Positions 25,823-32,799 are shown, counted from the first letter of the stretch. The stretch: 64,000 nt of DNA from Phocaeicola fibrisolvens (GCF_025567125.1 NZ_JAOQJI010000007.1:62001-126000); one strand, 5' to 3'. A program made the numbers and translations. Notes: generated by a model not told the origin, from the letters alone.

Positions 25823-26611
25823 ATGGAAATTACCGCACAAGTACAAAAGGAATTGGAACTTTTCAACCGTGGGCGCACGCGTGACAATGGAGCCTATCTT
25901 ATCAGCATGGCGACCGAGTATCGCCCGTATTATGCGCTGTGGCGCGAATTTCTTTCTCCTCCGTCCTATCTCTTTGTCCGTACGCTGGGCGTGACGCTGG
26001 ATGTCGCTTCGGCCCGTGCCTTCTCGATGTTGCAGAATTGTAATGTGAAGTTGGAGATGGCCGACAATGAACGGTTTGAACCGTATTATGGCAACCTGGA
26101 CGACCTGATGCCTTTCGGCAAATACAAAGGAAAGCACCTGGCAGAGATTTATTACATCGACCCTTCGTATATGCTTTGGTTGGCCAACAAGTTTGAGCCG
26201 CACAATCCGCGGTACGAACGCATGGTGGAGCTGGCCAAACGTTTTGCCGTGGTACATTTTGAACTGACCGTGCGCAAGCCGCGCATTGCTTCCGTCAGTC
26301 GGTTTGTGCGGGAGGTGGGCGATACGTTGAAAGATTTGCAGGTGACGGTGCTTCACGTGCGGTTGCAGGTAGATACTTATAAACCTGATTTTTTTGTCGA
26401 CCAGAACGTGCTGGCGGCCGACCGCGACGGCAACCGTTTCACGTTTCTTGTCAAGGCCCGTGCCCGTAGCTTGAGTCCCAATGTGCTGAGTTGTCGCAGC
26501 CGGGCGATTGAGCCGCAACAGTTCCTGCATCTGCTGTCGGCCAAGGTGATGTCGCACTATGAATCACATGGGGTACGCTATACCCGGCTGGGATATGTGA
26601 AACTGGCGTGA
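25823..26611 (+). CDS. protein of unknown function with an ExoX-C/DUF3820-like motif
   Basis: This 262-residue cytoplasmic protein is not recognised as a named family. The one clear signature is MPFGKYKGKHLAEIYYIDPSY followed by MLWLANKF, near residue 98-125. This short motif occurs at the C-terminus of ExoX-type exonucleases and in DUF3820 proteins, and may bind DNA or a protein partner. No nuclease domain (DEDD) accompanies it here. The start at 25823 is supported by the purine-rich GAGGAGGCAGAC just before it; the frame extends a further 11 codons upstream. Its last 34 bases overlap the 3' end of folK on the opposite strand. Confidence 0.8.
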   Translation: MEITAQVQKELELFNRGRTRDNGAYLISMATEYRPYYALWREFLSPPSYLFVRTLGVTLDVASARAFSMLQNCNVKLEMADNERFEPYYGNLDDLMPFGKYKGKHLAEIYYIDPSYMLWLANKFEPHNPRYERMVELAKRFAVVHFELTVRKPRIASVSRFVREVGDTLKDLQVTVLHVRLQVDTYKPDFFVDQNVLAADRDGNRFTFLVKARARSLSPNVLSCRSRAIEPQQFLHLLSAKVMSHYESHGVRYTRLGYVKLA

Positions 26612-26985
26612 AGGAAGGCCCGGCGTACGTATTCTTTTTTCAAGTCCAAGGGTTTGAGCACCTGCTGGTCGTAGGTCAGCAAGTCGATGTCGAGAGGGAT
26701 GCGTCCTTCCTCCTTGCTTTGGGGTGTCCGGCCGTTGGTCTGTTCGATTTCTTTCAGTAAACTCCGTACTTCCGTCATGGCCAGTGAGGTATGAATACGG
26801 GCCGCCCGGTTCAGAAACGGTTGCGGGTTGCTTATCCTTTCCGGTTGTGTCTCCACGATTTCCCCCCATTCAATTCCCGGGAAAAGCCGTTGCAGCGACT
26901 CTTCCGCATTCTTCAGGTGAAGCCGGGCGTCCAGGTTGGAGCCCATGCAGAGCAGACACGTATGAGATATATTAGTTTCTGGCAT
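26578..26985 (-). CDS. folK: 6-hydroxymethyl-7,8-dihydropterin pyrophosphokinase
   Basis: This 135-residue protein is a short HPPK, the enzyme that pyrophosphorylates 6-hydroxymethyl-dihydropterin in folate synthesis. Seen are the N-terminal GSNLDARLHL (pterin/ATP loop), the PFLNRAARIHT segment, and the signature GRIPLDIDLLTYD near residue 94-106, with the two metal-binding aspartates. E. coli FolK is 159 residues, so it is about 20 shorter, mostly at the end. The stop lies inside the 3' end of the convergent gene, a 34-base overlap. A promoter lies in the loop of a hairpin upstream. Confidence 0.9.
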   Translation of the reverse strand: MPETNISHTCLLCMGSNLDARLHLKNAEESLQRLFPGIEWGEIVETQPERISNPQPFLNRAARIHTSLAMTEVRSLLKEIEQTNGRTPQSKEEGRIPLDIDLLTYDQQVLKPLDLKKEYVRRAFLHASFTYPSRV

Positions 26986-27007
26986 GACGGGTAGGTTTAA
27001 AAGAAAT

Positions 27008-27056
27008 CCTCATTTTCCCTTTTTTAGAATCGGAGCAAAGGTAGGGAAAAATGAGG
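27008..27056. terminator. hairpin between the DMT exporter and folK, with the folK promoter in its loop
   Basis: CCTCATTTTCCC at 27008-27019 pairs with GGGAAAAATGAGG at 27044-27056 (12 pairs, one bulged A). On the minus strand it lies 24 bases after the exporter stop and ends in ATTTCTTTT, as a terminator would. The 24-base loop contains TACCTTTG (plus 27036-27043), an exact -7 box for folK, with TTCG at -33 spacing 20 bases upstream. Confidence 0.55.
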
Positions 27057-27079
27057 GAATATGCGAATGAAAAAGACGT

Positions 27080-28033
27080 TTACGAATTTTCTTCTGCAGA
27101 TTGCGCTTGCTGATAGGCTTCCATTTCCTTCCGGCTGCGGCTGGAAGTAACCAGATAAACCCCACCGAAAATCAGTACCACGGCAATGATTTTCGTCAGG
27201 TTGAAGGAATCCATGCCCCAGCATACGGCTACGATGCAGGCTACCAGTGGCTGGATGTAGTTGTACATGCCGGCTACCGTCGGACGGAGGTTTTTCTGGC
27301 CCACCACAATCAGCATGTAACTGATGAAGGTGGCCCCTACCACGATGAAGATAAGGCTGCCGATTTCAGTGGCCTGCAGTCCGGCCCAGTCGGCATTCAT
27401 CAGGTCGCGGGCCGAGAAGGGGAGTGTGCAGATGAAGGAATAGGTGAACATCCACTTCATGATGGTGATGAGCGAATATTTGTTTACGAAGTCCTTGAAG
27501 CGCACGATGTAGAAGGCATAGCAGAACTGGGCGAACAACACCAGCAAATCTCCCCAGATGGCCGTGTGGCTGGCAGAAGAAGCAGCCGGCTGGTTCTGAC
27601 TGCTTCCCAGGATAAGCAGCAAGGCACCTCCCGCACCGCAGGCAATACCCAGCACCTTCTTTCCGGTAATCGGTTCTTTCAGGATAAAGGCAGCCAGTAC
27701 CATGGCCCAGAGCGGCATGCTTGTAGTGATGATGGACGCATCGCCCGGCGAGCTCAGGCTCACGCCGAAAATAAACGAACCCTGATTGAACACGATGGCA
27801 AACAGGGAAGCGAAAAACAGCGTAATCAAGTCCTTGTGGTTCACGTGCTCCGGTTTTTGAAACAGGGAGGCAATCCAGAACAATACCATGGCTCCTCCGA
27901 TACGCAAGTCCGTAACGACCAGCGGTGTGACGGCCCCTCCGGCCATCAGCAGTTTGGACATGGGCGACATCAGCCCCCACATTGTATTGGCTCCCAGCAT
28001 GGAAGCATGTCCTTTCCAGCTAAATTTTTCCAT
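27080..28033 (-). CDS. DMT-superfamily (EamA) transporter
   Basis: This 317-residue protein has ten predicted membrane helices in two EamA repeats: the first opens with HASMLGANTMWGLMSPMSK and the second with AIWGDLLVLFAQFCYAFYIVRF. Such proteins usually export amino acids or other small metabolites; the substrate cannot be told. The start is the ATG at 28033. The gene is divergent from an AraC regulator gene, with 85 bases between them and facing -7 boxes, so the regulator may control this exporter. It ends in a hairpin before folK. Confidence 0.88.
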   Translation of the reverse strand: MEKFSWKGHASMLGANTMWGLMSPMSKLLMAGGAVTPLVVTDLRIGGAMVLFWIASLFQKPEHVNHKDLITLFFASLFAIVFNQGSFIFGVSLSSPGDASIITTSMPLWAMVLAAFILKEPITGKKVLGIACGAGGALLLILGSSQNQPAASSASHTAIWGDLLVLFAQFCYAFYIVRFKDFVNKYSLITIMKWMFTYSFICTLPFSARDLMNADWAGLQATEIGSLIFIVVGATFISYMLIVVGQKNLRPTVAGMYNYIQPLVACIVAVCWGMDSFNLTKIIAVVLIFGGVYLVTSSRSRKEMEAYQQAQSAEENS

Positions 28034-28068
28034 ATAGTCTGTGTCTTAATTATTTTCAAAAAACGCTG

Positions 28069-28076
28069 CAAAGTTA
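28069..28076 (-). promoter_or_regulatory. -7 box of the DMT exporter gene
   Basis: TAACTTTG on the minus strand, exact match to TAnnTTTG, 35 bases before the exporter ATG. It faces the AraC-gene -7 box. Confidence 0.5.
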
Positions 28077-28100
28077 GGAAGGAGTGAGGGATTAATATTG

Positions 28101-28108
28101 TATTTTTG
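28101..28108 (+). promoter_or_regulatory. -7 box of the AraC regulator gene
   Basis: TATTTTTG, exact match, 10 bases before the ATG at 28119, giving a very short leader. No good -33 TTTG was found. Confidence 0.45.
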
Positions 28109-28118
28109 TGCTATAATC

Positions 28119-28979
28119 ATGAAGAATACGACTATGTGGAAGGAAAATCTGTATCAGCAGGTGGAGATTCTTTTGAGGGAGCACGATGAATTTCCAATCG
28201 GGGAGCACCAGCATTCGTTTTTTGAGATGGCCTATATCCTGGAGGGGAGCGGCACTTTCTGTGCCCATACGGTGGGCAGCGAGCGGGAGTGTCATACCTA
28301 CGAGGCGGGCGACCTCTTCCTGATTCCACCCAGCCGGATACACGTGTACACCATCCGCACGCACAGCCGTTATGTGTTTATCCGTTTCACGGAGAATTAT
28401 GTGTTCGACAGCATCGGCCACTACGTGGGGCGCGCGCTCGAGGTGCAGTCGGGGTTCCGGATGCAGCCGGCTCAGGCCGACCGGGAGGCCATCCGTCGGC
28501 TCATGGAACTGCTGGTGGAAGAAGCCTCCGGCAAGCGTGCCTTGTCCGAGATGCTGTTGTCGAACTATGTGAACAGCCTTATCCTGCTGGCTGCCAGGGG
28601 ACTGGATGCCACGGAAACGGGAGTGGGACCCGAAGGTGACAAGGCCCGGAACCTGCTGCTTTACATCGAGCAGCACATCGACCAGCCCGATGAGCTCCGT
28701 CTGGAAGCGCTGGCCGCCCGCTTTCAGTTGTCGCCCACCTACATCGGACGTTTCTTCAAGCGGAATTTCGGGGAGGATTTCCGGCTTTATGTTTCCAAAA
28801 ACCGTCTGAAGCGCGTGGAGGAGTTGCTTACGGGCACCCGCATGAGTGTGAAGGAGATAGCCAGCCGGATGGGATACATCGACTCCTGCTACCTGAACAA
28901 GCTTTTCCGGCAGCACCACGGGATGACGCCCATGGACTACCGGAAAGCACATGCCAAGCCGAATCGGGAAGACTTCTGA
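28119..28979 (+). CDS. AraC-family transcriptional regulator with cupin-type sensor domain
   Basis: This 286-residue regulator has an N-terminal cupin/AraC ligand-binding half (GEHQHSFFEMAYILEGSG near residue 28-45; GDLFLIPPSRIHVY near 65-78). Its C-terminal half has two helix-turn-helix motifs: LEALAARFQLSPTYIGRFFKR near 205-225 and VKEIASRMGYIDSCYLNKLFR near 250-270. It ends with GMTPMDYRKAH, typical of the family. Divergent position relative to the DMT exporter gene suggests it regulates that gene and itself. The ligand is unknown. The downstream 520 bases lead into the capsule operon, for which it could in principle also be a regulator, but nothing in the sequence shows that. Confidence 0.88.
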   Translation: MKNTTMWKENLYQQVEILLREHDEFPIGEHQHSFFEMAYILEGSGTFCAHTVGSERECHTYEAGDLFLIPPSRIHVYTIRTHSRYVFIRFTENYVFDSIGHYVGRALEVQSGFRMQPAQADREAIRRLMELLVEEASGKRALSEMLLSNYVNSLILLAARGLDATETGVGPEGDKARNLLLYIEQHIDQPDELRLEALAARFQLSPTYIGRFFKRNFGEDFRLYVSKNRLKRVEELLTGTRMSVKEIASRMGYIDSCYLNKLFRQHHGMTPMDYRKAHAKPNREDF

Positions 28980-29066
28980 CAGCGGATGAGGCGCGTGACC
29001 GCATTGGGGAGGAGAAGAAGCAGATTAGGATACACCGAAATTTTTGTGATAAAATCGAGGCAGATA

Positions 29067-29097
29067 CTTGTTACAATAAAAAATATGCTTATTTTTG
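29067..29097 (+). promoter_or_regulatory. candidate promoter of the polysaccharide operon
   Basis: CTTG at 29067-29070 (one mismatch from TTTG) is followed after 19 bases by an exact -7 box TATTTTTG at 29090-29097. Transcription would begin near 29104. No inverted repeat flanking this promoter was found, so there is no evidence that it is invertible. Confidence 0.55.
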
Positions 29098-29274
29098 CAA
29101 ATAGATAAAATCTTGTAATGGGGAGATGTGCGATGCAACACTTTTGCAGAAGGCAGCTCACGGGGAACATTATAAGAAGGGGAAGTCCTGAAAGCCGGTC
29201 CTTTGGCGACGGGCAAAAAAGACAAACATGCAAGAATGCGTAGATTAACTTTAAAATCATACGTAAATCGCTTA

Positions 29275-29307
29275 TTCTCAATAGAATATCACTGTTGAGA
29301 AGAACTA
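29275..29307 (+). repeat. leader dyad, copy 1
   Basis: TTCTCAA, 13 bases, TTGAGAA, then GAACTA. The second copy, 29450-29482, is the same length and identical at 24 of 33 positions, with the arms and the GAACTA tail conserved and the middle diverged. The copies are in the same orientation, 175 bases apart. Confidence 0.7.
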
Positions 29308-29414
29308 GAGGTATATCCTCTTGACTTTTCAGGCAATTTAATTTATTATGCAACTTTGCAGGCAGGGGAGTGACATGTACTTCCGTGTCGGATAATTATA
29401 TACGGGGAAGACGT

Positions 29415-29433
29415 GTACTTTTTTAAAAAGTAC
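29415..29433. repeat. 19-base near-perfect palindrome in the capsule leader
   Basis: GTACTTTTT, one T, AAAAAGTAC. It lies between the two dyad copies and is preceded by a hairpin-forming stretch (CTTCCGTGT ... ATACGGGGAAG). It could form a transcription-pausing structure or be a protein-binding site. Confidence 0.5.
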
Positions 29434-29449
29434 CGTTGTAATTTATTGG

Positions 29450-29482
29450 TTCTCAAAAAGATACTCTGTTTGAGAAGAACTA
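29450..29482 (+). repeat. leader dyad, copy 2
   Basis: TTCTCAAA, 11 bases, TTTGAGAA, then GAACTA, ending 19 bases before the upxY ATG. The arms are one base longer than in copy 1. Confidence 0.7.
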
Positions 29483-29501
29483 AGTTTATGCACCTTTGTC
29501 C

Positions 29502-30059
29502 ATGTCTGACTATCATCACACAAACAAAAACATACCGTATTGGTATGTGATGAGAGCGTATAAAAATGAAGCCAAGGCCGAAAAAACGCTTTCGGCCAAA
29601 GGAGTGGATTTCTTTATAGCCAAAATCTATGCCGTCCGTACCGTCCATGGAAAAACCGAGAAGAAGCGTTGTCTGGTACCAGCCATTCCGGGAATCGTGT
29701 TTGTACATGCCAGTCATACGGAGCTTATCCAATTCAAGAAAACACATAATTTTCTGCAATTCGTCACGACCCGGAATTCGGGCATGACCGACTACCTGAT
29801 TGTGCCGGAAAAGCAGATGAACGATTTTATCAAGGTGGCCGGAAAGTACGAGGAAAAGCTGACGTACTTTTCTCCCGATGAAATCCAGCTGGAGAAAGGG
29901 ACACGGGTCCGGATTCACGGCGGCGTATTTGATGGCGTGGAAGGCACCCTATTGAAAATCAAAGGGAAACGGAGCCGGCGGATTGTGGTGGCCATCGACA
30001 ATGTGTCGGCTGTGGCTATCTCCGAAGTCACTCCCGACCTGATTGAAGTGCTTGGATGA
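29502..30059 (+). CDS. upxY: UpxY-family transcription antiterminator (NusG-like)
   Basis: This 185-residue protein is a NusG/RfaH relative. The NGN domain begins at YWYVMRAYKNEAKAEKTL (about residues 13-30) and contains IPGIVFVHA near 67. The C-terminal KOW-type segment reads KGTRVRIHGGVFDGVEGTLLKIKGKR at about 134-159. UpxY proteins prevent premature termination in the leader of their own capsule operon. The start at 29502 places the NGN domain normally. Its stop overlaps the start of the next gene by four bases (ATGA), so the HprK-like kinase is translationally coupled to it. The usual partner UpxZ, which in B. fragilis inhibits other loci's UpxY, is not found after it. Confidence 0.92.
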   Translation: MSDYHHTNKNIPYWYVMRAYKNEAKAEKTLSAKGVDFFIAKIYAVRTVHGKTEKKRCLVPAIPGIVFVHASHTELIQFKKTHNFLQFVTTRNSGMTDYLIVPEKQMNDFIKVAGKYEEKLTYFSPDEIQLEKGTRVRIHGGVFDGVEGTLLKIKGKRSRRIVVAIDNVSAVAISEVTPDLIEVLG

Positions 30060-30922
30060 AAGAAACGATATTGCACATTGCCGGGCATTATCTCCAGGTC
30101 GAGGCAGGAGAGAGGCTGGCAGCCAACTATGATCCGTTTCGGGCGGTGTCTGTCGCAGACGGAGAGGCGGTGATTTGCCGGATTACCTGCGGGGAAATCT
30201 CCTTTCCGGAAGGAACTCCATGCGAGACCAGCTGCCTGGACCGTACAGAAAAGTTGTCGGTAGGTCGTACACCCGATGGGGGGTACCTGGTGACGGTCCA
30301 TGTGTGGCAGGGAGCATGTTACCGGATGTATGCGGCAGCCGACTGGAGTCGGGTGGTGATGGACCTCCGGTGTATGGAACCGGATTGTCCGCTGTCGGTC
30401 GTCAACAAGTTTCTGATGCTCTCTTTTATCTATGCTTCGGCGCGGCGGCAGACCGTATTGCTTCATGCTTCCTGCGTCAAGCGGGGAAACGGAGGGGTGG
30501 CCTTCATCGGTCATTCGGGAGCCGGAAAAAGCACCCATAGCAGGCTGTGGCTTCAACACATAGCCGGCACCCGTCTGCTGAACGACGACCAGCCGGCTGT
30601 ACGGGTGGAAGCCGACGGTACAATCAGGGTGTATGGCACCCCTTGGAGTGGGAAAACCCACTGTTACCGGGCCGAGAGTGCCCTGCTGAAAGGCGTGTTC
30701 CGGATGGTACAGGCCCCACACAACCGGCTGGTTCCCCTGCAGCCCGTTTATTTGTTCCGGGAGCTGCTTTCCTCCTGTTCCATGATGAAATCAGACCCGG
30801 TGACATTCCGCTTGATCACCTCCACGCTGGCAAAGATATCTTCACAGGTTCCGGGATTTCTGTTTGAAAATCTTCCGGAACGCGATGCAGCAATGATGGC
30901 ATTTTCCAGAATCAAGGAATGA
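30056..30922 (+). CDS. HprK-like serine kinase (HprK-related / lasso-kinase-like)
   Basis: This 288-residue protein has a P-loop of the HPr-kinase/PEP-carboxykinase type, GHSGAGKSTHSRLW, with Walker A at residues about 152-160. It is followed by LLNDDQPAVRV near 175, the acidic motif of HprK-like kinases, and YGTPWSGKTHCYR near 200. The N-terminal 130 residues are an uncharacterised domain found in HprK-related proteins. True HprK phosphorylates HPr; this group, as in lasso-peptide clusters and the HPr-rel-A proteins of exopolysaccharide loci, is thought to act on a peptide or small-molecule substrate. The PqqD-like protein and nucleotidyltransferase found in those systems are also encoded in this operon. 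ATGA overlap with upxY. The substrate is unknown. Confidence 0.8.
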   Translation: MKETILHIAGHYLQVEAGERLAANYDPFRAVSVADGEAVICRITCGEISFPEGTPCETSCLDRTEKLSVGRTPDGGYLVTVHVWQGACYRMYAAADWSRVVMDLRCMEPDCPLSVVNKFLMLSFIYASARRQTVLLHASCVKRGNGGVAFIGHSGAGKSTHSRLWLQHIAGTRLLNDDQPAVRVEADGTIRVYGTPWSGKTHCYRAESALLKGVFRMVQAPHNRLVPLQPVYLFRELLSSCSMMKSDPVTFRLITSTLAKISSQVPGFLFENLPERDAAMMAFSRIKE

Positions 30923-30959
30923 AATAAATCCGATGTTTAATTTAATTTTCTGTTTATTT

Positions 30960-31127
30960 ATGAAGAAAGAATTTGTGAGTTTGAACTTGCAGGTGGTCGA
31001 CGTACATTTGAGCGACTGCATTGCTGGTTCTGCAGTGAGTGTGCAGACCGGACAGACCATCATCAATGAGATTGACGGTTCTAAATTGGGTTCGGGCGAC
31101 GGTGTCGTCAGCTTCGATAAGTGGTAA
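30960..31127 (+). CDS. small 55-residue peptide, possible modified-peptide precursor
   Basis: This frame begins MKKEFVSLNLQVVDVHLSDC, ends in GSGDGVVSFDKW, and stops at TAA. It is 37 bases after the HprK-like gene and 37 before the lipoprotein gene. The MKK.(F/Y)..(P/N).L.VV...L opening resembles the many short uncharacterised Bacteroidales peptides of that form. The C-terminal half is rich in Gly, Ser and Asp, with one Cys at residue 20 and a terminal Trp. It has no signal peptide. An in-frame ATG nine codons upstream (30933) is possible but adds a hydrophobic stretch. The presence of a kinase and a PqqD-like protein nearby suggests it may be a substrate. Real expression is unproven. Confidence 0.55.
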   Translation: MKKEFVSLNLQVVDVHLSDCIAGSAVSVQTGQTIINEIDGSKLGSGDGVVSFDKW

Positions 31128-31164
31128 TAAATTTATTGTTCAAAAACGTATCAAGAAAAAAAGT

Positions 31165-32718
31165 ATGTGTAAAATTCAAAATCTGATTGGGCTTGCAGCT
31201 GTATCGTGTGCGCTTTTTTCCTGTACGGAAAGCGAGGTGACGGACCATTCCGAAGTGAATGAGCATCCGGCTGTCGCATCCGAATGGATAAAGGTGAACA
31301 TGGGCGTAGGCGTGGAGAAAGGTACTTCCGGCGAAGAAGGGACTGAGTCGCGTACACCTGCTGCGGTGGATGAAACAGACCGGCCCGACTCGCAGTACAT
31401 GCTGGACTATCTGGGCATGATTTCGGTAAGTCCGCTGACGCAGCCCACTGCCCAGGATGCATCCGCACAACGGGTGATTGACATCAATTACGGACCGAAG
31501 TCAACTTACCGGGAGGTACAGTTTAATGCAGATAACGAGTTTGAAGTCTATTTCCAGGTGACAGAAGACGAAAAACAGTATGAGGGTGCTTCTGTCAACG
31601 GGACACTGAAGATTTCCGACTCTGCATCGGGCACGGACCCGCTGGAAGTCAGACTGACGCTGGTCGACAAGGACAAGATTGGCAGTCACATCCCGCTGTA
31701 CGATTTCTATTATTCCAGTGAGTCGACGGCGCCGCTGGGCGATTCGTTCTATTATTTGTCGTATAATCCGGAAGTACAGACAACCGGAACGGCCAACTTC
31801 AAGCCGGAGCTGCCTCAGCTGACACGGGAAGACGTGCACATGAGTGAGTCTATCTGGCAGACAGTGACCGGCGGACAGCCTCTTTACGACGAGTATGGCG
31901 ATCGTCTTTTCCAGAGCGACCAGCTGATTGCCATAGCCGACGAGGAGTATATTTATTTCTACGATGTACTTCTGGTAAACGGGGAGAACGGTGGATACAA
32001 CCTTCTTTCCAAGTTGAAACGTGACAACTCCAACAACCTGACAGAGCTGAGCCTCAAGCGTCTGACCACCATTGTGAATGCTTCTTTTATCCTGATCGAC
32101 AATCAGGTGTGGGATGAAAGTTCGTATCTGACAATGGTAGGAGGACGGGTAGACCAGGCACAGTCTGAACAGAAGTTCAAGGAGCGCTTCGGGATAGACG
32201 TGAGCGACATGACCTGTCCTTATGCTACCATGGACGGTATCAACCGGGTGTATGACATCATCGACAGAGTATCGGGCGACAATACGGACGAGCCTGTCAG
32301 ACTGCTGTTGTGGGCCGACGGATACGATACCCCGGCACCCGACGGAAGAGGGTATGGCAAGCGGGGAGAATACTCCTTCGACAAGTCGTTCCAGCTGCAG
32401 GAAGGAGTGGCCCGTGGAATTGGTATTGCAGGAAAAAGCTATTCAGTTGTGTTCAAGGGAAATGCGGATGACAACAGATATCAGAACGTCTGCTTCTACG
32501 TGAATGTGGACGGGGTGAATATCAAAATCAAGGCTTACAGCCAGAACGGATTTGCCTTTGAACAGAACAAGACCCACAACGTGATTGTAATGGTCAATGC
32601 CAAGGATTTTGCCGATACGGTGAAGTCCTATAAGGCTTCTTCCAGTTCGTTGTCGCGTGCGGAAGCCGGGAAATACATTGAACTGGAGGTTCCTGCAGAA
32701 AATGTGAGAATGGAATAA
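31165..32718 (+). CDS. exported lipoprotein, possibly fimbrillin-like
   Basis: This 517-residue protein starts at the ATG 31165 with a lipobox (SCALFSC, Cys20). A frame extension upstream to 31039 runs through the small peptide gene and is rejected. The mature part is acidic, with low-complexity N-terminal stretch EEGTESRTPAAV, which contains an Arg-Thr site as in Mfa/FimA-type fimbrillins cleaved by Arg-gingipain. The closing pattern FAFEQNKTHNVIVMVNAKDF near residue 470-490 resembles the C-terminal strand of FimA/FimB-like proteins. No enzyme motif is seen. It sits between the small peptide and the PqqD-like gene. The fimbrillin assignment is weak, and it could be another surface or accessory lipoprotein of the polysaccharide. 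Confidence 0.7.
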   Translation: MCKIQNLIGLAAVSCALFSCTESEVTDHSEVNEHPAVASEWIKVNMGVGVEKGTSGEEGTESRTPAAVDETDRPDSQYMLDYLGMISVSPLTQPTAQDASAQRVIDINYGPKSTYREVQFNADNEFEVYFQVTEDEKQYEGASVNGTLKISDSASGTDPLEVRLTLVDKDKIGSHIPLYDFYYSSESTAPLGDSFYYLSYNPEVQTTGTANFKPELPQLTREDVHMSESIWQTVTGGQPLYDEYGDRLFQSDQLIAIADEEYIYFYDVLLVNGENGGYNLLSKLKRDNSNNLTELSLKRLTTIVNASFILIDNQVWDESSYLTMVGGRVDQAQSEQKFKERFGIDVSDMTCPYATMDGINRVYDIIDRVSGDNTDEPVRLLLWADGYDTPAPDGRGYGKRGEYSFDKSFQLQEGVARGIGIAGKSYSVVFKGNADDNRYQNVCFYVNVDGVNIKIKAYSQNGFAFEQNKTHNVIVMVNAKDFADTVKSYKASSSSLSRAEAGKYIELEVPAENVRME

Positions 32719-32753
32719 TTTTTTTTCTTCATTCTGAAAGATGCCTTGTTACG

Positions 32754-32782
32754 CCGGCCGTGACACAAACTGGCACGGCCGG
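32754..32782 (+). repeat. intercistronic GC-rich hairpin before the PqqD-like gene
   Basis: CCGGCCGTG pairs perfectly with CACGGCCGG around an 11-base loop. It lies 18 bases upstream of the PqqD-like ATG and 36 after the lipoprotein stop, with a T-run (taattttttttc) directly after that stop. It may reduce read-through or mark an RNA-processing site. Confidence 0.55.
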
Positions 32783-32799
32783 TCATTTACCTTCACAAT

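Larger units (their letters stand above)
28980..29501. other. gene-free leader region of the polysaccharide operon
   Basis: A 522-base AT-rich region with no coding frame. It holds a candidate promoter (29067-29097), giving a transcript leader of about 400 bases before upxY, two copies of a 33-base dyad (29275-29307 and 29450-29482) and a 19-base palindrome (29415-29433). A further weak promoter-like pair, TTTC-N20-CAACTTTG, is at 29327-29358. In B. fragilis, UpxY proteins act on the untranslated leader of their own operon, so these structures are likely targets of regulation. Confidence 0.65.

Noticed and set aside
29469..29498. TTTG and CACCTTTG just before upxY as its promoter
   Set aside because: The start would fall on the ATG, and the -7 has a mismatch at its first base. 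The spacing is 18. The upstream promoter at 29067 is better.
28980..29501. An invertible capsule promoter
   Set aside because: Such promoters need facing inverted repeats. The two dyads found are in the same orientation, and no reversed copy was seen in the region.
30933..31127. An earlier ATG for the small peptide
   Set aside because: It adds a hydrophobic stretch (MFNLIFCLF) that does not match the MKK opening of related peptides. The ATG at 30960 is preferred, though not proven.
31039..31164. An upstream extension of the lipoprotein gene
   Set aside because: It would run through the small peptide gene and place a non-signal sequence before the lipobox.
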